A DNA stretch of 64,000 bases from Nocardioidaceae bacterium (GCA_030655315.1 JAURVT010000050.1:1-64000), one strand, 5' to 3'; counted from the first letter of the stretch, positions 36,572 through 45,304 are shown. Numbers and translations are program-made. Notes: generated by a model from the letters alone, not told the origin.

Positions 36572-37234
36572 ATGGCTCCCAAGCTCTCCGACCCGACCAC
36601 CCCCCTGTATGCCGTCGTCGGCGCGACCGACGCCGTCGTGGCCAAGGTGCGCGCGGTCGTCCCCACGCAGAAGGACGTCGACGCCGCCGTCGCCGAGGTC
36701 AAGGCCGTCCCCGAGCAGGTCAAGGGGATCCCGGCCCAGGTCAGGAGCCTCCCCGAGCAGGCCCAGGCCTTCGCCAACGAGGTGCTCGGCGAGGCCGTCG
36801 GCGCCTACGTGCAGCTCGCCGAGCGCGGTGAGGACCTCGTGGGTCGCATCCGTCGTCAGGAGTCGAGCCAGGACCTGAAGAAGAAGGTCGCCACCGCCGA
36901 GCGCTCGGCGAAGGCCACCAAGACCACCGCCAAGAAGGCCGCCAAGCGCACCGAGACGGCCACCAAGCGTGCCGCCACCACCGCGAAGAACGCCTCGGAC
37001 GAGGCCGCGGAGCGCACCAACGCCGCCGTCAAGGACGCCGCCACGACCGCCAAGGTCGCTTCCGACGAGGCCGCGCAGCGCACCAACAGCGCCGCCAAGG
37101 GTGCCGCCACCACCGCCAAGAAGGCGACCAAGCAGACCCGCACGGCCGCCAAGCGCACCAACACCTCGACCAAGAAGGCCGCCGAGGCCGCGGTCGACGC
37201 CGCCGGCGACGCCGCCGAGAAGGTCGGCAGCTGA
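36572..37234 (+). CDS. heparin-binding hemagglutinin-like protein with histone-like tail
   Basis: A 220-residue protein with an ATG about 8 bases after GAAGGA. Residues 1-100 are helical and coiled-coil-like (VKAVPEQVKGIPAQVRSLPE, GAYVQLAERGEDLVGRIRRQ), as in mycobacterial HbhA. Residues 103-220 are a Lys/Ala/Thr-rich tail with repeats such as TKTTAKKAAKRT and ATTAKNASDEAAERTN, like HbhA and histone-H1-type tails that bind sulfated glycans or DNA. No signal peptide. A role in adhesion, lipid bodies or nucleoid binding is possible; the sequence does not decide. Confidence 0.75.
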   Translation: MAPKLSDPTTPLYAVVGATDAVVAKVRAVVPTQKDVDAAVAEVKAVPEQVKGIPAQVRSLPEQAQAFANEVLGEAVGAYVQLAERGEDLVGRIRRQESSQDLKKKVATAERSAKATKTTAKKAAKRTETATKRAATTAKNASDEAAERTNAAVKDAATTAKVASDEAAQRTNSAAKGAATTAKKATKQTRTAAKRTNTSTKKAAEAAVDAAGDAAEKVGS

Positions 37235-37256
37235 CACCGCACCACCGCGCACGGGT

Positions 37257-37291
37257 CGGGCCCGGCACTCCCTCGTGGGGTGCCGGGCCCG
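37257..37291. terminator. hairpin terminator
   Basis: CGGGCCCGGCAC pairs perfectly with GTGCCGGGCCCG around an 11-base loop, 22 bp after the HbhA-like stop and 19 bp before the acetyltransferase start. Confidence 0.8.
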
Positions 37292-37310
37292 TCTGCGTAG
37301 CCTGACCGCC

Positions 37311-37985
37311 ATGGACGAGCTCGACCACGCGTTCTGGCACGGCCTGGACGGGCACGGGCGACCGTGGTCCGACGGCGACGCGCTGGCGCGGAGGTACCGC
37401 GAGGACGTCAACGTCTTCGGGGCGACCCGCCCCGACGCGGGCCGGGCCGGGTGGGACGCGCTGGCGCGCCTGGTCGGCCCCGGCGGCACCGTCCTGGTGT
37501 CCGCCCGGCCCCTCGACCTGCCGGGGACCTGGGAGCGGCTGCGGGCGATCCCGGGCGTGCAGCTGGTCGCGGAGGCACCCGTCGGCCGGCCGGACCCCGA
37601 GGCCCTCGAGCTCGGTACGGGCGACGTGCCGGAGATGCTCGCGCTGACCGAGGCCACCGCGCCCGGGCCGTTCCTGTCCCGGACGCACGAGCTCGGCGCC
37701 TACGTCGGGCTGCGGCACGAGGGACGGCTGGTGGCGATGGCCGGCGAGCGGTCCCGCTGGCCGGGCTTCACCGAGATCAGCGCCGTCTGCACCGACCCGG
37801 GGTTCCGTGGCCGCGGTCTCTCGTCGCGGCTCGTGCGTCACGTCGCCGCCGGCATCGAGGCCCGCGGGGACGTCGCCTTCCTGCACACCTCGGCCGACAA
37901 CCCCGCACGCTCGGTCTACGAGCGGCTGGGCTTCGTGCTCCGCTCGCGTCCGGAGTTCGTGCTCGTCCGCGCGCCGCGGGCCTGA
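37311..37985 (+). CDS. GNAT family N-acetyltransferase
   Basis: A 224-residue protein. The N-terminal 100 residues are a variable domain (VLVSARPLDLPGTWERLRAI). The C-terminal GNAT fold has the acetyl-CoA loop VCTDPGFRGRGLSSRLVRHV (R/Q-x-x-G-x-G/A form) and FLHTSADNPARSVYERLGFV. This matches the FR47-like acetyltransferase class. Acceptor unknown. Confidence 0.88.
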   Translation: MDELDHAFWHGLDGHGRPWSDGDALARRYREDVNVFGATRPDAGRAGWDALARLVGPGGTVLVSARPLDLPGTWERLRAIPGVQLVAEAPVGRPDPEALELGTGDVPEMLALTEATAPGPFLSRTHELGAYVGLRHEGRLVAMAGERSRWPGFTEISAVCTDPGFRGRGLSSRLVRHVAAGIEARGDVAFLHTSADNPARSVYERLGFVLRSRPEFVLVRAPRA

Positions 37986-37989
37986 CGAC

Positions 37990-38033
37990 GCACCGCGGCC
38001 CGCCCGAGCAGGTGCTCGGACGGGCCGTGGTGC
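37990..38033. terminator. bidirectional hairpin terminator
   Basis: A 21-base stem (GCACCGCGGCCCGCCCGAGCA with TGCTCGGACGGGCCGTGGTGC, two or three mismatches) lies between the convergent acetyltransferase and osmoprotectant-binding genes. Confidence 0.8.
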
Positions 38034-38045
38034 GTGCCGGCGGTG

Positions 38046-38981
38046 TCAGAGGAGGTCGTTGGACTTCAGGAACTCGTCGGCGACGGTCTTGGGGTCGGCC
38101 TTGTCGACCTGGACCTTGGCGAGCGCCTCGGTGAGGTTCTCGGTGGTGAGGGCGGCCGAGACGCCGTTGAGCGCCTCGGTGACCTCGGGGGTCACCTTGT
38201 CGGACGTGATGAGCGGCACGATGTTCTGCGACGTGAACAGGTTCTCGGGGTCCTCGAGCGCCACGAAGTCCTCGGTGGTGAACGCCGAGTCGGTGGAGAA
38301 CACGTCGGCGACGTCGATGGTGCCGTCCTTGAGCGCCGAGATCGTCAGCGGGCCGCCGACGTCGAGCGGGCGGTAGCTCTTGAAGGTGAGGCCGTAGACC
38401 GACTCCAGGCCCTTGAGGCCCTGGAAGCGGCTCGGCCACTCCGGGGAGCCACCGGCGACGAGGTCGCCCGCGACGGGCTCGAGGTCGGCGATGGACTTCA
38501 GCGAGTACTTGTCGGCGGTCGACTGGGTGACGGTGACGGCGTCCTTGTCCTCGGCGGCGGACTGCTCGAGCAGCTCGGTGCCCTCGGGCAGCACCTTCTT
38601 CAGCTCGGTCTCGACCTGCTCGGGCGAGCTGACGCCCTCGGCCACGCCGTCGGGCGACAGGAAGGCCAGCAGGGCGCCGTTGTACTCCGGGACGGCGTCG
38701 ATGGAGCCGTCCTCGAGCGCCTTGATGTAGATCTCGCGCGAGCCGATGTTGGGCTGCGTGGTGACGTCGACGCCCTTGGCCTCGAGGGCGCCGGCATACA
38801 TGTTCATCAGGAGCTCGTTCTCGGGGAAGTTGGCCGAGCCGAGCGTGATCGACCCGCCGCCGCTGCCGCCGTCGTCGCCGGAGGAGAACGCGTCGTCGCC
38901 TCCGCCACCGCCGCCGCACGCGCTCAGGGAGAGACCGACGGCGAGGGCCGCGCCGATCAGGGTCAGGGGACGTCGTGACAT
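38046..38981 (-). CDS. osmoprotectant ABC transporter substrate-binding lipoprotein
   Basis: A 311-residue OpuBC/OsmX-type protein. The ATG at 38981 is preferred because AGAGG lies 9-13 bases upstream, while an in-frame GTG at 38990 has no spaced site. The lipobox LSAC is followed by a Gly-rich linker. Mature part: ITLGSANFPENELLMNMYAG, DAVPEYNGALLAF, and late strands IDVADVFSTDSAF and NIVPLITSDKV. It would bind glycine betaine, choline or a similar compatible solute. Last gene of the operon. Confidence 0.9.
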   Translation of the reverse strand: MSRRPLTLIGAALAVGLSLSACGGGGGGDDAFSSGDDGGSGGGSITLGSANFPENELLMNMYAGALEAKGVDVTTQPNIGSREIYIKALEDGSIDAVPEYNGALLAFLSPDGVAEGVSSPEQVETELKKVLPEGTELLEQSAAEDKDAVTVTQSTADKYSLKSIADLEPVAGDLVAGGSPEWPSRFQGLKGLESVYGLTFKSYRPLDVGGPLTISALKDGTIDVADVFSTDSAFTTEDFVALEDPENLFTSQNIVPLITSDKVTPEVTEALNGVSAALTTENLTEALAKVQVDKADPKTVADEFLKSNDLL

Positions 38982-38986
38982 GGGAG

Positions 38987-39793
38987 TCACCTCTCGTGGG
39001 TGGGTGCGGGTGTGACGGACGGCGCCGTGGGGACGGTGTCGTCGGGGGTGGTGCCGTCAGGACTGGTGTCGTCGGGCGTGCTGGTGGGGGAGTCGCCCGG
39101 ACGCGAGGTGCGGCGGCCGCGTCCCTTGACCGCACGGCCGTCGACGCCGGGGGAGACGACGAGCCGCTGGAAGCCGGCGAGGATGAGGTCGAGGACGATC
39201 GCGAGCAGGCCGACGAGCAGCGAGCCGGCGACCACCTGCGGGTAGTCGCGGGTGGCGATGCCGTCGATCAGGTAGCGGCCGAGGCCACCGAGTCCGACGT
39301 ACGCCGCGACCGTGGCGGTGGACACCACCTGCAGCGTGGCGTTGCGGATGCCGCCGAGGATGAGCGGTAGGCCGATGGGCAGCTCCACGCCGAACAGGAT
39401 CTTCGACTCGGTCATGCCCATGCCGCGGGCGGCGTCGATGGTGGCGCGGTCGACGGCCTGCACCGCCGCGTACGTGGTGGTCAGGATGGGCGGGATCGCG
39501 AGCACGACCAGGCCGATGACGACCGGGAGCAGCCCGATGCCGCTGATCACCACGACGATCGAGAGCAGCCCGAGCGTCGGCAGCGAGCGTCCGGCGTTGC
39601 CGGCGTTGATCGCGAGGAACGCGAAGCGCCCGGTGTGGCCGATGAGCAGGCCGATAGGGAACGCGATGACGAACGCGATCGCGAGCCCGAGGAACGTGTA
39701 GCCGAGGTGCTCGACGATCCGCTCGGGGAAGCTGCCCGTGACGCCCCAGGCCCAGCGCGACCCGTCCAGCAGGTAGGAGAAGGTGCCGCTCAT
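38987..39793 (-). CDS. osmoprotectant ABC transporter permease (second)
   Basis: A 268-residue permease with five to six helices. The conserved coupling loop is ATIDAARGMGMTESKILFGV followed by ELPIGLPLILGG, and VAAYVGLGGLGRYLIDGI is typical of OpuBB/OpuBD proteins. The C-terminal 50 residues form a Thr/Pro/Asp-rich tail (TSTPDDTSPDGTTPDD) of low complexity. The ATG overlaps the upstream permease stop. Confidence 0.9.
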   Translation of the reverse strand: MSGTFSYLLDGSRWAWGVTGSFPERIVEHLGYTFLGLAIAFVIAFPIGLLIGHTGRFAFLAINAGNAGRSLPTLGLLSIVVVISGIGLLPVVIGLVVLAIPPILTTTYAAVQAVDRATIDAARGMGMTESKILFGVELPIGLPLILGGIRNATLQVVSTATVAAYVGLGGLGRYLIDGIATRDYPQVVAGSLLVGLLAIVLDLILAGFQRLVVSPGVDGRAVKGRGRRTSRPGDSPTSTPDDTSPDGTTPDDTVPTAPSVTPAPTHER

Positions 39794-40470
39794 CGCGTGC
39801 TCACCCCCGCTCGCGTCCACGGCGTGAGGGCCCGTTGGGCGAGCACCAGGAGGAGGTCGGCGAGGAGCGCGAGCGCGATCGACAGCACGAGCCCGACCAC
39901 GATGGGCACCGAGTAGAACAGCTGGAAGCCGCGCGTGAAGAGCTGGCCGAGCCCGCCGACGCCGACCAGGGCGCCGACGCTGACCAGGCTGATGTTGGAG
40001 ACCGTGGCGACCCGGAGCCCGGCGAACAGCACCGGGAGCGCGATCGGCAGCTCCACCGAGACGAGCCGGCGGATGCGTCGGTAGCCGATCGCCGTCGCGG
40101 CCTGGGTGATCGTCGGGTCGACCGAGCGGAGCCCGTCGGCGACCGTGCGCACCAGCAGCGCGAGCGTGTAGATGCTGAGCGCCACGACGATGTTGAGGGG
40201 GTCGAGGATGCGGGTGCCCAGCAGCAGCGGCAGCACGGCGAAGAGCGCGAGCGACGGGATCGCGTACAGCAGGCTCGAGAGGTTGAGCAGCGGGTGGTAG
40301 AGCCAGCCGTAGCGCACCGCGAGGTAGCCGATCGGCAGCGACAGCACCAGGGCGATCACCACGGGGACGAGCGCGAGCACGACGTGCTGCTGGAGCGCGT
40401 CCCACACCAGGGTGCCGTTGACGTCGAGGTAGTCCACCAGCGACGCCAGGTAGTCGCCGATGCCGCTCAC
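39790..40470 (-). CDS. osmoprotectant ABC transporter permease (first)
   Basis: A 226-residue permease starting at a GTG that overlaps the ATPase stop (GTGA). Its coupling loop is ITQAATAIGYRRIRRLVSVE then LPIALPVLFAGLRVATVSNI, followed by VGVGGLGQLFTRGFQ. Two similar permeases per transporter is the OpuB/OpuC arrangement. Confidence 0.9.
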   Translation of the reverse strand: MSGIGDYLASLVDYLDVNGTLVWDALQQHVVLALVPVVIALVLSLPIGYLAVRYGWLYHPLLNLSSLLYAIPSLALFAVLPLLLGTRILDPLNIVVALSIYTLALLVRTVADGLRSVDPTITQAATAIGYRRIRRLVSVELPIALPVLFAGLRVATVSNISLVSVGALVGVGGLGQLFTRGFQLFYSVPIVVGLVLSIALALLADLLLVLAQRALTPWTRAGVSTR

Positions 40471-41513
40471 GCCGAGCCTCCGCCCGCCTGGTGGCGCTCG
40501 CGCAGGAACGTCGCGATGGTCTCGTGGCGGACGACGCCGTCGGCGCGTCCGTGCTCGTCGACGCGCACGGCGACGCCGAGCGGCGAGCGGATCGCGACGT
40601 CGAGCGCGGCGCGGACGCTGTTGTCGGGGCCGAAGGTGCCGTCGTGGTCGATCAGCGTCTCGCCGTCGCCGCGGGTCCAGCCGAGCGGGCGGCCGGCGTC
40701 GTCGCGGCTGAGCGTGGCGCCGTCGACGGCCCGGTCGACGGGCTCGACGGGGAGCGCCGAGGCCTGCGTGAAGGACAGGCCGCGGAAGCCGCGGTCGTGT
40801 CCGACGAAGCCGGCGACGAAGTCGTCCGCGGGCTCGGCGAGCAGCGTCTCGGGCGGGGCGATCTGGGCGAGTCGGCCGCCCTCGGCGAACACGGCGACGA
40901 GGTCGCCGATCTTGATCGCCTCGTCGATGTCGTGGGTGACGAACGCGATGGTCTTGCCGAGGTCCTGCTGCAGGCGCAGGAACTCGGCCTGCAGCTGGTC
41001 GCGGACGACGGGGTCGACGGCACTGAACGGCTCGTCCATGAGCATCACCGGCGGGTCGGCGGCGAGCGCGCGGGCGACGCCGACGCGCTGCTGCTGGCCA
41101 CCGGACAGCTGCACGGGGTAGCGCTTGGCGAACGACGTCGACAGGCCGACGCGCTCCATCAGCTCCAGGGCCTTCGCGCGGGCCTGCTTGCGGTCGGTGC
41201 CGAGCAGGAAGGGCACGGTCGCGATGTTGTCGACGATCGTGCGGTGCGGGAACAACCCGGCCTGCTGGATCACGTAGCCGATCCCGCGCCGCAGCTCGGC
41301 GGGGTCCTTGCTCGTGATGTCGTCGCCGTCGATGCGGATGGTGCCACCGGTCGGGTCGATCATCCGGTTGATCATCCGCAACGAGGTGGTCTTGCCGCAG
41401 CCGGACGGGCCCACCATGACGGTGATCTTGCCGTCGGGGAGGGTGAGGTCCAGGTGGTCGACGGCGGTGGTGCCGTCGGGGAAGGTCTTCACGACCTGGT
41501 CGAACTCGATCAC
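40467..41513 (-). CDS. osmoprotectant ABC transporter ATP-binding protein
   Basis: A 348-residue ATPase with a GTG start (VIEFDQVVKTFPDGT) after GGACGGAG. Walker A VGPSGCGKTTSLRMINRM, Q-loop YVIQQAGLFPH, signature VQLSGGQQQRVGVARALAAD and Walker B VMLMDEPFSAVDP are all intact. The C-terminal 110 residues resemble a reduced CBS-type regulatory region (DGVVRHETIATFLRER), known in OpuCA-type ATPases to sense ionic strength. First gene of the four-gene operon. Confidence 0.92.
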   Translation of the reverse strand: MIEFDQVVKTFPDGTTAVDHLDLTLPDGKITVMVGPSGCGKTTSLRMINRMIDPTGGTIRIDGDDITSKDPAELRRGIGYVIQQAGLFPHRTIVDNIATVPFLLGTDRKQARAKALELMERVGLSTSFAKRYPVQLSGGQQQRVGVARALAADPPVMLMDEPFSAVDPVVRDQLQAEFLRLQQDLGKTIAFVTHDIDEAIKIGDLVAVFAEGGRLAQIAPPETLLAEPADDFVAGFVGHDRGFRGLSFTQASALPVEPVDRAVDGATLSRDDAGRPLGWTRGDGETLIDHDGTFGPDNSVRAALDVAIRSPLGVAVRVDEHGRADGVVRHETIATFLRERHQAGGGSA

Positions 41514-41680
41514 GCGGGCTCCGTCCGGGGTTCGGGGATCGTGAGCGGTGAGCGGGCCCCACCAGGAGCCATGAGTATTTCCTGTTCGGCCCTCGCTGTC
41601 GCGGCGACCCAGCATCTGGGACGAGATGAAACGCAAACGTTGCACTCGCGTCGCCTGGGCTCCCGGGCGAGGGTGGACGC

Positions 41681-42499
41681 GTGACCGACTCCTCCGCGAC
41701 CTCCCCGCTCTGGCACCACGACACCGGCGGGACGGGCCCGGCGCTCGTGCTCCTGCACGCGTTCCCGCTCTCGTCGAGCACCTGGGACCGGCTCCTGCCC
41801 GAGCTCGACGAGGGCCGGCGCGTGGTGCTGGTCGACCTCCCGGGCCTCGGGCGCAGCGCCGTCCCCGAGGGGGAGCCGACGATGGCGCGCGCCCGCGACC
41901 TGGTGCTCGCGCTGCTCGACGACCTCGGGATCGAGCGGGCCGTGCTGATGGGGGTCTCGACCGGCGGGTACGTCGCGCTGGCCGTCGCGGCCCGCGCGCC
42001 GGAGCGCCTCGCTGGACTGGTGCTCGGCAGCACGTCCACGCGCCGGATCGCCCCCGACGTGCCGCAGGACCGCCGCGACACCGCGGACCGGGTCGAGCAG
42101 GACGGCGGCACGGCGTCCGTCCGCGGCTCGGCCGACGACGGCCTGGGCGCGACGGCGCACCGCGAGCAGCCCGGGCTGGTCGACCTCCTGCGCGGGATCA
42201 TCGACGCCGCCGACCCGCGCGGCGTCGCGTGGATGGCGCGGGCGATCGCGTCGCGCGACGACACCACGCAGGCGCTGGCCGACCTGGACCGCCCGGTGCT
42301 GCTGCTCTTCGGCGCCGAGGACGAGGGCACGCCGCCGGTCCGGGGCGAGGAGATGCGGGACGCGCGGGGCGCCGCCTCGGACACCGAGCTGGTGGTGCTC
42401 GACGGGACCGGCCACCTCACGGCGCTCGAGCAGCCGGTTCGCGTCGCGTCGGTGCTGGGGCCGTGGTGGCGACGGGTCGCCGCGGACGACCGCGTCTAA
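41681..42499 (+). CDS. alpha/beta hydrolase
   Basis: A 272-residue hydrolase starting at the GTG at 41681. The oxyanion strand LVLLHAFPLSSSTWDRL, nucleophile elbow MGVSTGGYVALAVAARAPER (Ser), acid strand VLLLFGAEDEGTP and catalytic His in DGTGHLTALEQP are all present. It resembles lactonase or 3-oxoadipate-enol-lactonase-type hydrolases in fold and length, but it is far from the pca genes and a PcaD role cannot be claimed. Divergent from the osmoprotectant operon. Confidence 0.87.
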   Translation: MTDSSATSPLWHHDTGGTGPALVLLHAFPLSSSTWDRLLPELDEGRRVVLVDLPGLGRSAVPEGEPTMARARDLVLALLDDLGIERAVLMGVSTGGYVALAVAARAPERLAGLVLGSTSTRRIAPDVPQDRRDTADRVEQDGGTASVRGSADDGLGATAHREQPGLVDLLRGIIDAADPRGVAWMARAIASRDDTTQALADLDRPVLLLFGAEDEGTPPVRGEEMRDARGAASDTELVVLDGTGHLTALEQPVRVASVLGPWWRRVAADDRV

Positions 42500-42619
42500 G
42501 ACTTCCCTCACGACCGTCTCACCGAGGCCTCACCCGCGGCCGTTGGAGTAGGGCTCAGACATCGAAGAACCACTCGACCGGCGCGCACGGCGCCGGCACC
42601 ACCCGATCGGGAGACCACC

Positions 42620-43180
42620 ATGCGCCGCAAGACCCTCGCCACCGCCGCCACCGGACTCGTCCTGGCCCTCGGCCTCACCGCGTGCGGGGACGACGACTCG
42701 GTCTCGAGCGACGAGCGCGAGCGCGCCTCGGCCGCCGCCATCGAGGCCGTCGGCGGCGGTCAGGTGACCGACGTGGGCCGCGGCGACGGCGACGACAACT
42801 ACGAGTACGACGTCGAGGTCCAGCTGGAGAACGGCAACGACATCGACGTCGAGCTCGACGAGGACTTCAACGTCACCAACAACCCGCCGCAGGCCGCCGC
42901 CTCGCAGAGCCCGTCCGCCGTCCCGAGCTCGGCCGCCCCGAGCGCCGCACCGTCGGCCTCCGCGTCGCCGAGCATCGACGACGACGCGCCGCTCACCGGC
43001 CAGACCCTGGAGCGCGCCTCGGCCGCGGCCATCGAGGCCGCCGGCGGCGGACGCGTCACCGACTCGAACGCCAGCGACGACGCCGACCACGCCTACGAGG
43101 TCGAGGTCCGCCTCGACAACAACGAGGACGTCGACGTCGAGCTCGACGAGCAGTTCAACGTCACCAACGTCGACCGCTGA
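42620..43180 (+). CDS. lipoprotein with two PepSY-like repeats
   Basis: A 186-residue lipoprotein; the lipobox LTAC gives a lipidated Cys at residue 22. Two near-identical domains follow: ERASAAAIEAVGGGQVTDVG with YEYDVEVQLENGNDIDVELD, and ERASAAAIEAAGGGRVTDSN with YEVEVRLDNNEDVDVELDE. Both end in FNVTN. A Pro/Ser/Ala linker separates them. The helix-then-two-strands plan is PepSY-like. It was made by duplication within the gene. Role unknown; PepSY proteins often inhibit peptidases. Confidence 0.8.
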   Translation: MRRKTLATAATGLVLALGLTACGDDDSVSSDERERASAAAIEAVGGGQVTDVGRGDGDDNYEYDVEVQLENGNDIDVELDEDFNVTNNPPQAAASQSPSAVPSSAAPSAAPSASASPSIDDDAPLTGQTLERASAAAIEAAGGGRVTDSNASDDADHAYEVEVRLDNNEDVDVELDEQFNVTNVDR

Positions 43181-43194
43181 CCCGGCACCACCAC

Positions 43195-43232
43195 GACGAC
43201 GCCCCGTACCGGCTCCGGTGCGGGGCGTCGTC
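43195..43232. terminator. bidirectional hairpin terminator
   Basis: GACGACGCCCCG pairs with CGGGGCGTCGTC, with further pairing (ACCGGCTCCGGT) in the loop. It lies between the convergent lipoprotein and glycoside hydrolase genes. Confidence 0.85.
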
Positions 43233-43235
43233 GCG

Positions 43236-44219
43236 TCACCGACCGGTCCGGGGCAGCGGGTCGGACAGCCCCAGCGACCACAGCGCCATGCCGTGCAGGC
43301 GGTGCTCGGCGGCGAGGTCGCGTCGGACGCGCCACGACCGCGCGTCGGACCACCAGACCCGGCCGCCGCCCGCGAGCGTGCCCGTCCACTCGCCCTGGCG
43401 CGCGTCCCAGCGGGGGTGCCGAGCCACCTGACGGGCCCGCCGGTCGGACACGGCGGCGCCGTCGCGCCCGGTGGGCCAGGTGTACCCGTAGCCCGCGACG
43501 CCGAGGTCGACCTGGCGCGCGGGCACCTGGCGCAGCAGCGTGCGCAGCGTCCGGCGCACCCACGGCAGGCCTCCGACGGGGCCGGCGCCGCTCCAGGTGG
43601 GGCCGTGCTGGTCGTAGGCCATCAGCACCACCCGGTCGAGCCGGCGGGCGAGGGCCGGGAGGTCGTAGCCGCCGCGACGGTAGTCGCGCGCCGTGGTGCT
43701 CGCCGTCACCGCCATGCTCAGCGTGGCCCCGCGGGGGAGCCGGCGGCGCAGCTCGGCGACGAACGCCGTCAGGCCGCGCCGGTCGCCCTGCCCCATCGAC
43801 TCGAGGTCGACCTGCACGCCGTCCCAGCCCCCGCGCACGGTCGCGGCGAGCCGGGCCGCGACACGTCGCCGGTTGGCCGGTGCCGCGAGCAGACGGTGTG
43901 CCGCGACCGGGTCGAAGTCGCCGAGACGCTCGGAGTAGTTGCCCACGAGCAGCTCGGCGCGGAGCCCCTCGCGGTGGGCGCGGTCGCGCAGGGCCCGCGC
44001 GGCCGCGTCGGGACGCCCGACCTGTCGGCCCGACGCGCTGACGTTGACGCCGTCGACGCCCACCGTGGTGAGGGCCGCGGCGTCCCGCGTGACCGCGGCC
44101 GCGTCGCCGGGAACGGCGTAGCCGGTGACCTCGAGTCGTGGTGCCGGCGCCGTGCCCGTCAGGGTGAGCGCGCACGCGGCTGCCGTCAGCGCCGCAACCA
44201 GGGCGTTCCACCACCTCAC
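43236..44219 (-). CDS. secreted GH18-like glycoside hydrolase
   Basis: A 327-residue protein starting at the GTG at 44219 with a signal peptide (VRWWNALVAALTAAACALTL). The TIM-barrel catalytic strand reads GGWDGVQVDLESM, the D-x-x-x-D-x-E core of GH18 in which the final Glu is the acid. LDRVVLMAYDQHGPTWSG supplies the M-x-Y-D motif and LHGMALWSLGLSDP the last strand. It belongs with the spore-germination/YaaH-like, chitinase-related hydrolases that cut peptidoglycan or chitin. Extracellular. Confidence 0.85.
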   Translation of the reverse strand: MRWWNALVAALTAAACALTLTGTAPAPRLEVTGYAVPGDAAAVTRDAAALTTVGVDGVNVSASGRQVGRPDAAARALRDRAHREGLRAELLVGNYSERLGDFDPVAAHRLLAAPANRRRVAARLAATVRGGWDGVQVDLESMGQGDRRGLTAFVAELRRRLPRGATLSMAVTASTTARDYRRGGYDLPALARRLDRVVLMAYDQHGPTWSGAGPVGGLPWVRRTLRTLLRQVPARQVDLGVAGYGYTWPTGRDGAAVSDRRARQVARHPRWDARQGEWTGTLAGGGRVWWSDARSWRVRRDLAAEHRLHGMALWSLGLSDPLPRTGR

Positions 44220-44259
44220 CGGGACATCATGCGCCCTCGGGGGGTGACAGAGTGGTCCC

Positions 44260-44679
44260 GTGGACGCTGACTCACTCCCGCCGGCCGAGTTCGCCTTCCC
44301 CGGCCCGCTGCGCGACTCCCTCGTCGCGGCGATCCTGGACGGCTCCAAGACGTCGACGTCCTCGACGCTCGCCGGGTACGCGGTGGACGGCGAGCCGCTG
44401 CCGCAGGTCGGCGAGCGCGCGGCGGTCGTCGACTCGGACGGCCGCCGCGTCGCGGTGATCGAGACCACCGAGGTCCGGCACCGACGGCTGGGCGACGTCG
44501 ACCTGGCGTTCGCGATCGACGAGGGCGAGGGGTACACCTCGGTCGCCGAGTGGCGCGCGGGGCACGAGCGGTTCTGGCACTCCGACGAGGTGCGCGCCGA
44601 GATGGGCGACCCCGACTACACCGTCGACGACGACACCGAGCTGGTGCTCGAGCGGTTCGTCGTGGTGCGGCGGCTCTGA
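44260..44679 (+). CDS. ASCH domain protein
   Basis: A 139-residue protein with a GTG start. The ASCH fold is seen in FPGPLRDSLVAAILDGSKTS (with Lys and Thr lining the cleft), VGERAAVVDSDGRRVAVIET, VDLAFAIDEGEGYTSVAEWR and the final strand LVLERFVVV. ASCH proteins bind RNA or modified nucleosides and some deaminate or hydrolyse them. Convergent with the RraA-like gene with stops 1 bp apart. Confidence 0.88.
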   Translation: MDADSLPPAEFAFPGPLRDSLVAAILDGSKTSTSSTLAGYAVDGEPLPQVGERAAVVDSDGRRVAVIETTEVRHRRLGDVDLAFAIDEGEGYTSVAEWRAGHERFWHSDEVRAEMGDPDYTVDDDTELVLERFVVVRRL

Positions 44680-44680
44680 C

Positions 44681-45199
44681 TCAGGCCAGGACGTCGGTGG
44701 CCACGACGAGCACGCCGTCGGCGTCGACGAGCACGTGGTCGTCGGTGGTGAAGGTGACCCCGCCGGCGTGCACGGGGACGTCGGACTGGCCGGCGCCGGT
44801 CTTGCTGCTCTTGCGCGGGTTGGAGCCGAGCGCCACGACGCCGAGGTCGAGCGTGGCCATCGCCTTGACGTCGCGGATCGCGCCGAACGCGACCACGCCC
44901 GCCCAGCCGTGCTCGACGGCGAGCGCCGCGATCACGTCGCCGACGAGCGCGCTGTGCAGCGAGTGCCCGCCGTCGACCACCAGCACCGCGCCGCCGCCGT
45001 CGGTGGAGAGCGTCGACTTCACGAGCGCGTTGTCCTCGTAGACCTTGACCGTGCGCACCGGCCCGCCGAACGCCTCGCGCCCGCCGTACGAGCGCAGCTG
45101 CACGTCGCAGGAGCGCGCGTCCTCCCCCAGGTCGTCGACGACGTCGGCGGTACCGACCCGTCCGGCGGCGAGATCGGCGAGCAGCGTGGCGGCGTCCAT
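44681..45199 (-). CDS. RraA family protein (HMG/CHA aldolase-like)
   Basis: A 172-residue protein starting at the ATG at 45199. Conserved blocks are the N-terminal FGGPVRTVKVYEDNALVKST, VLVVDGGHSLHSALVGDVIA and GWAGVVAFGAIRDVKAMATL; the Arg-Asp of GAIRD is the metal- and substrate-binding pair of the aldolase members. RraA was named for inhibition of RNase E, but many homologues are 4-hydroxy-4-methyl-2-oxoglutarate aldolases. The sequence fits either. Confidence 0.87.
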   Translation of the reverse strand: MDAATLLADLAAGRVGTADVVDDLGEDARSCDVQLRSYGGREAFGGPVRTVKVYEDNALVKSTLSTDGGGAVLVVDGGHSLHSALVGDVIAALAVEHGWAGVVAFGAIRDVKAMATLDLGVVALGSNPRKSSKTGAGQSDVPVHAGGVTFTTDDHVLVDADGVLVVATDVLA

Positions 45200-45220
45200 G
45201 CCCACGACCCTAGAGGAGTG

Positions 45221-45281
45221 GCCGAGATACGGGTTCTGCACCACGCGACGACGTCCGGTGGTGCAGAAGTCGTATCTCGGC
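45221..45281. repeat. 61-bp palindromic element, copy 1
   Basis: Left arm GCCGAGATACGGGTTCTGCA plus CCAC, right arm its near-inverse ending CGTATCTCGGC, around a 13-base loop. It lies between the rraA start and the DUF4349 stop. Confidence 0.85.
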
Positions 45282-45304
45282 GACTCGGGGAGGGGCGGGG
45301 CGGA

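Noticed and set aside
41681-42499. The alpha/beta hydrolase as the missing PcaD enol-lactonase
   Set aside because: It is 6 kb from the pca genes, lacks the CTTCC-N7-GGAAG site in its upstream region, and the fold alone does not decide the substrate.
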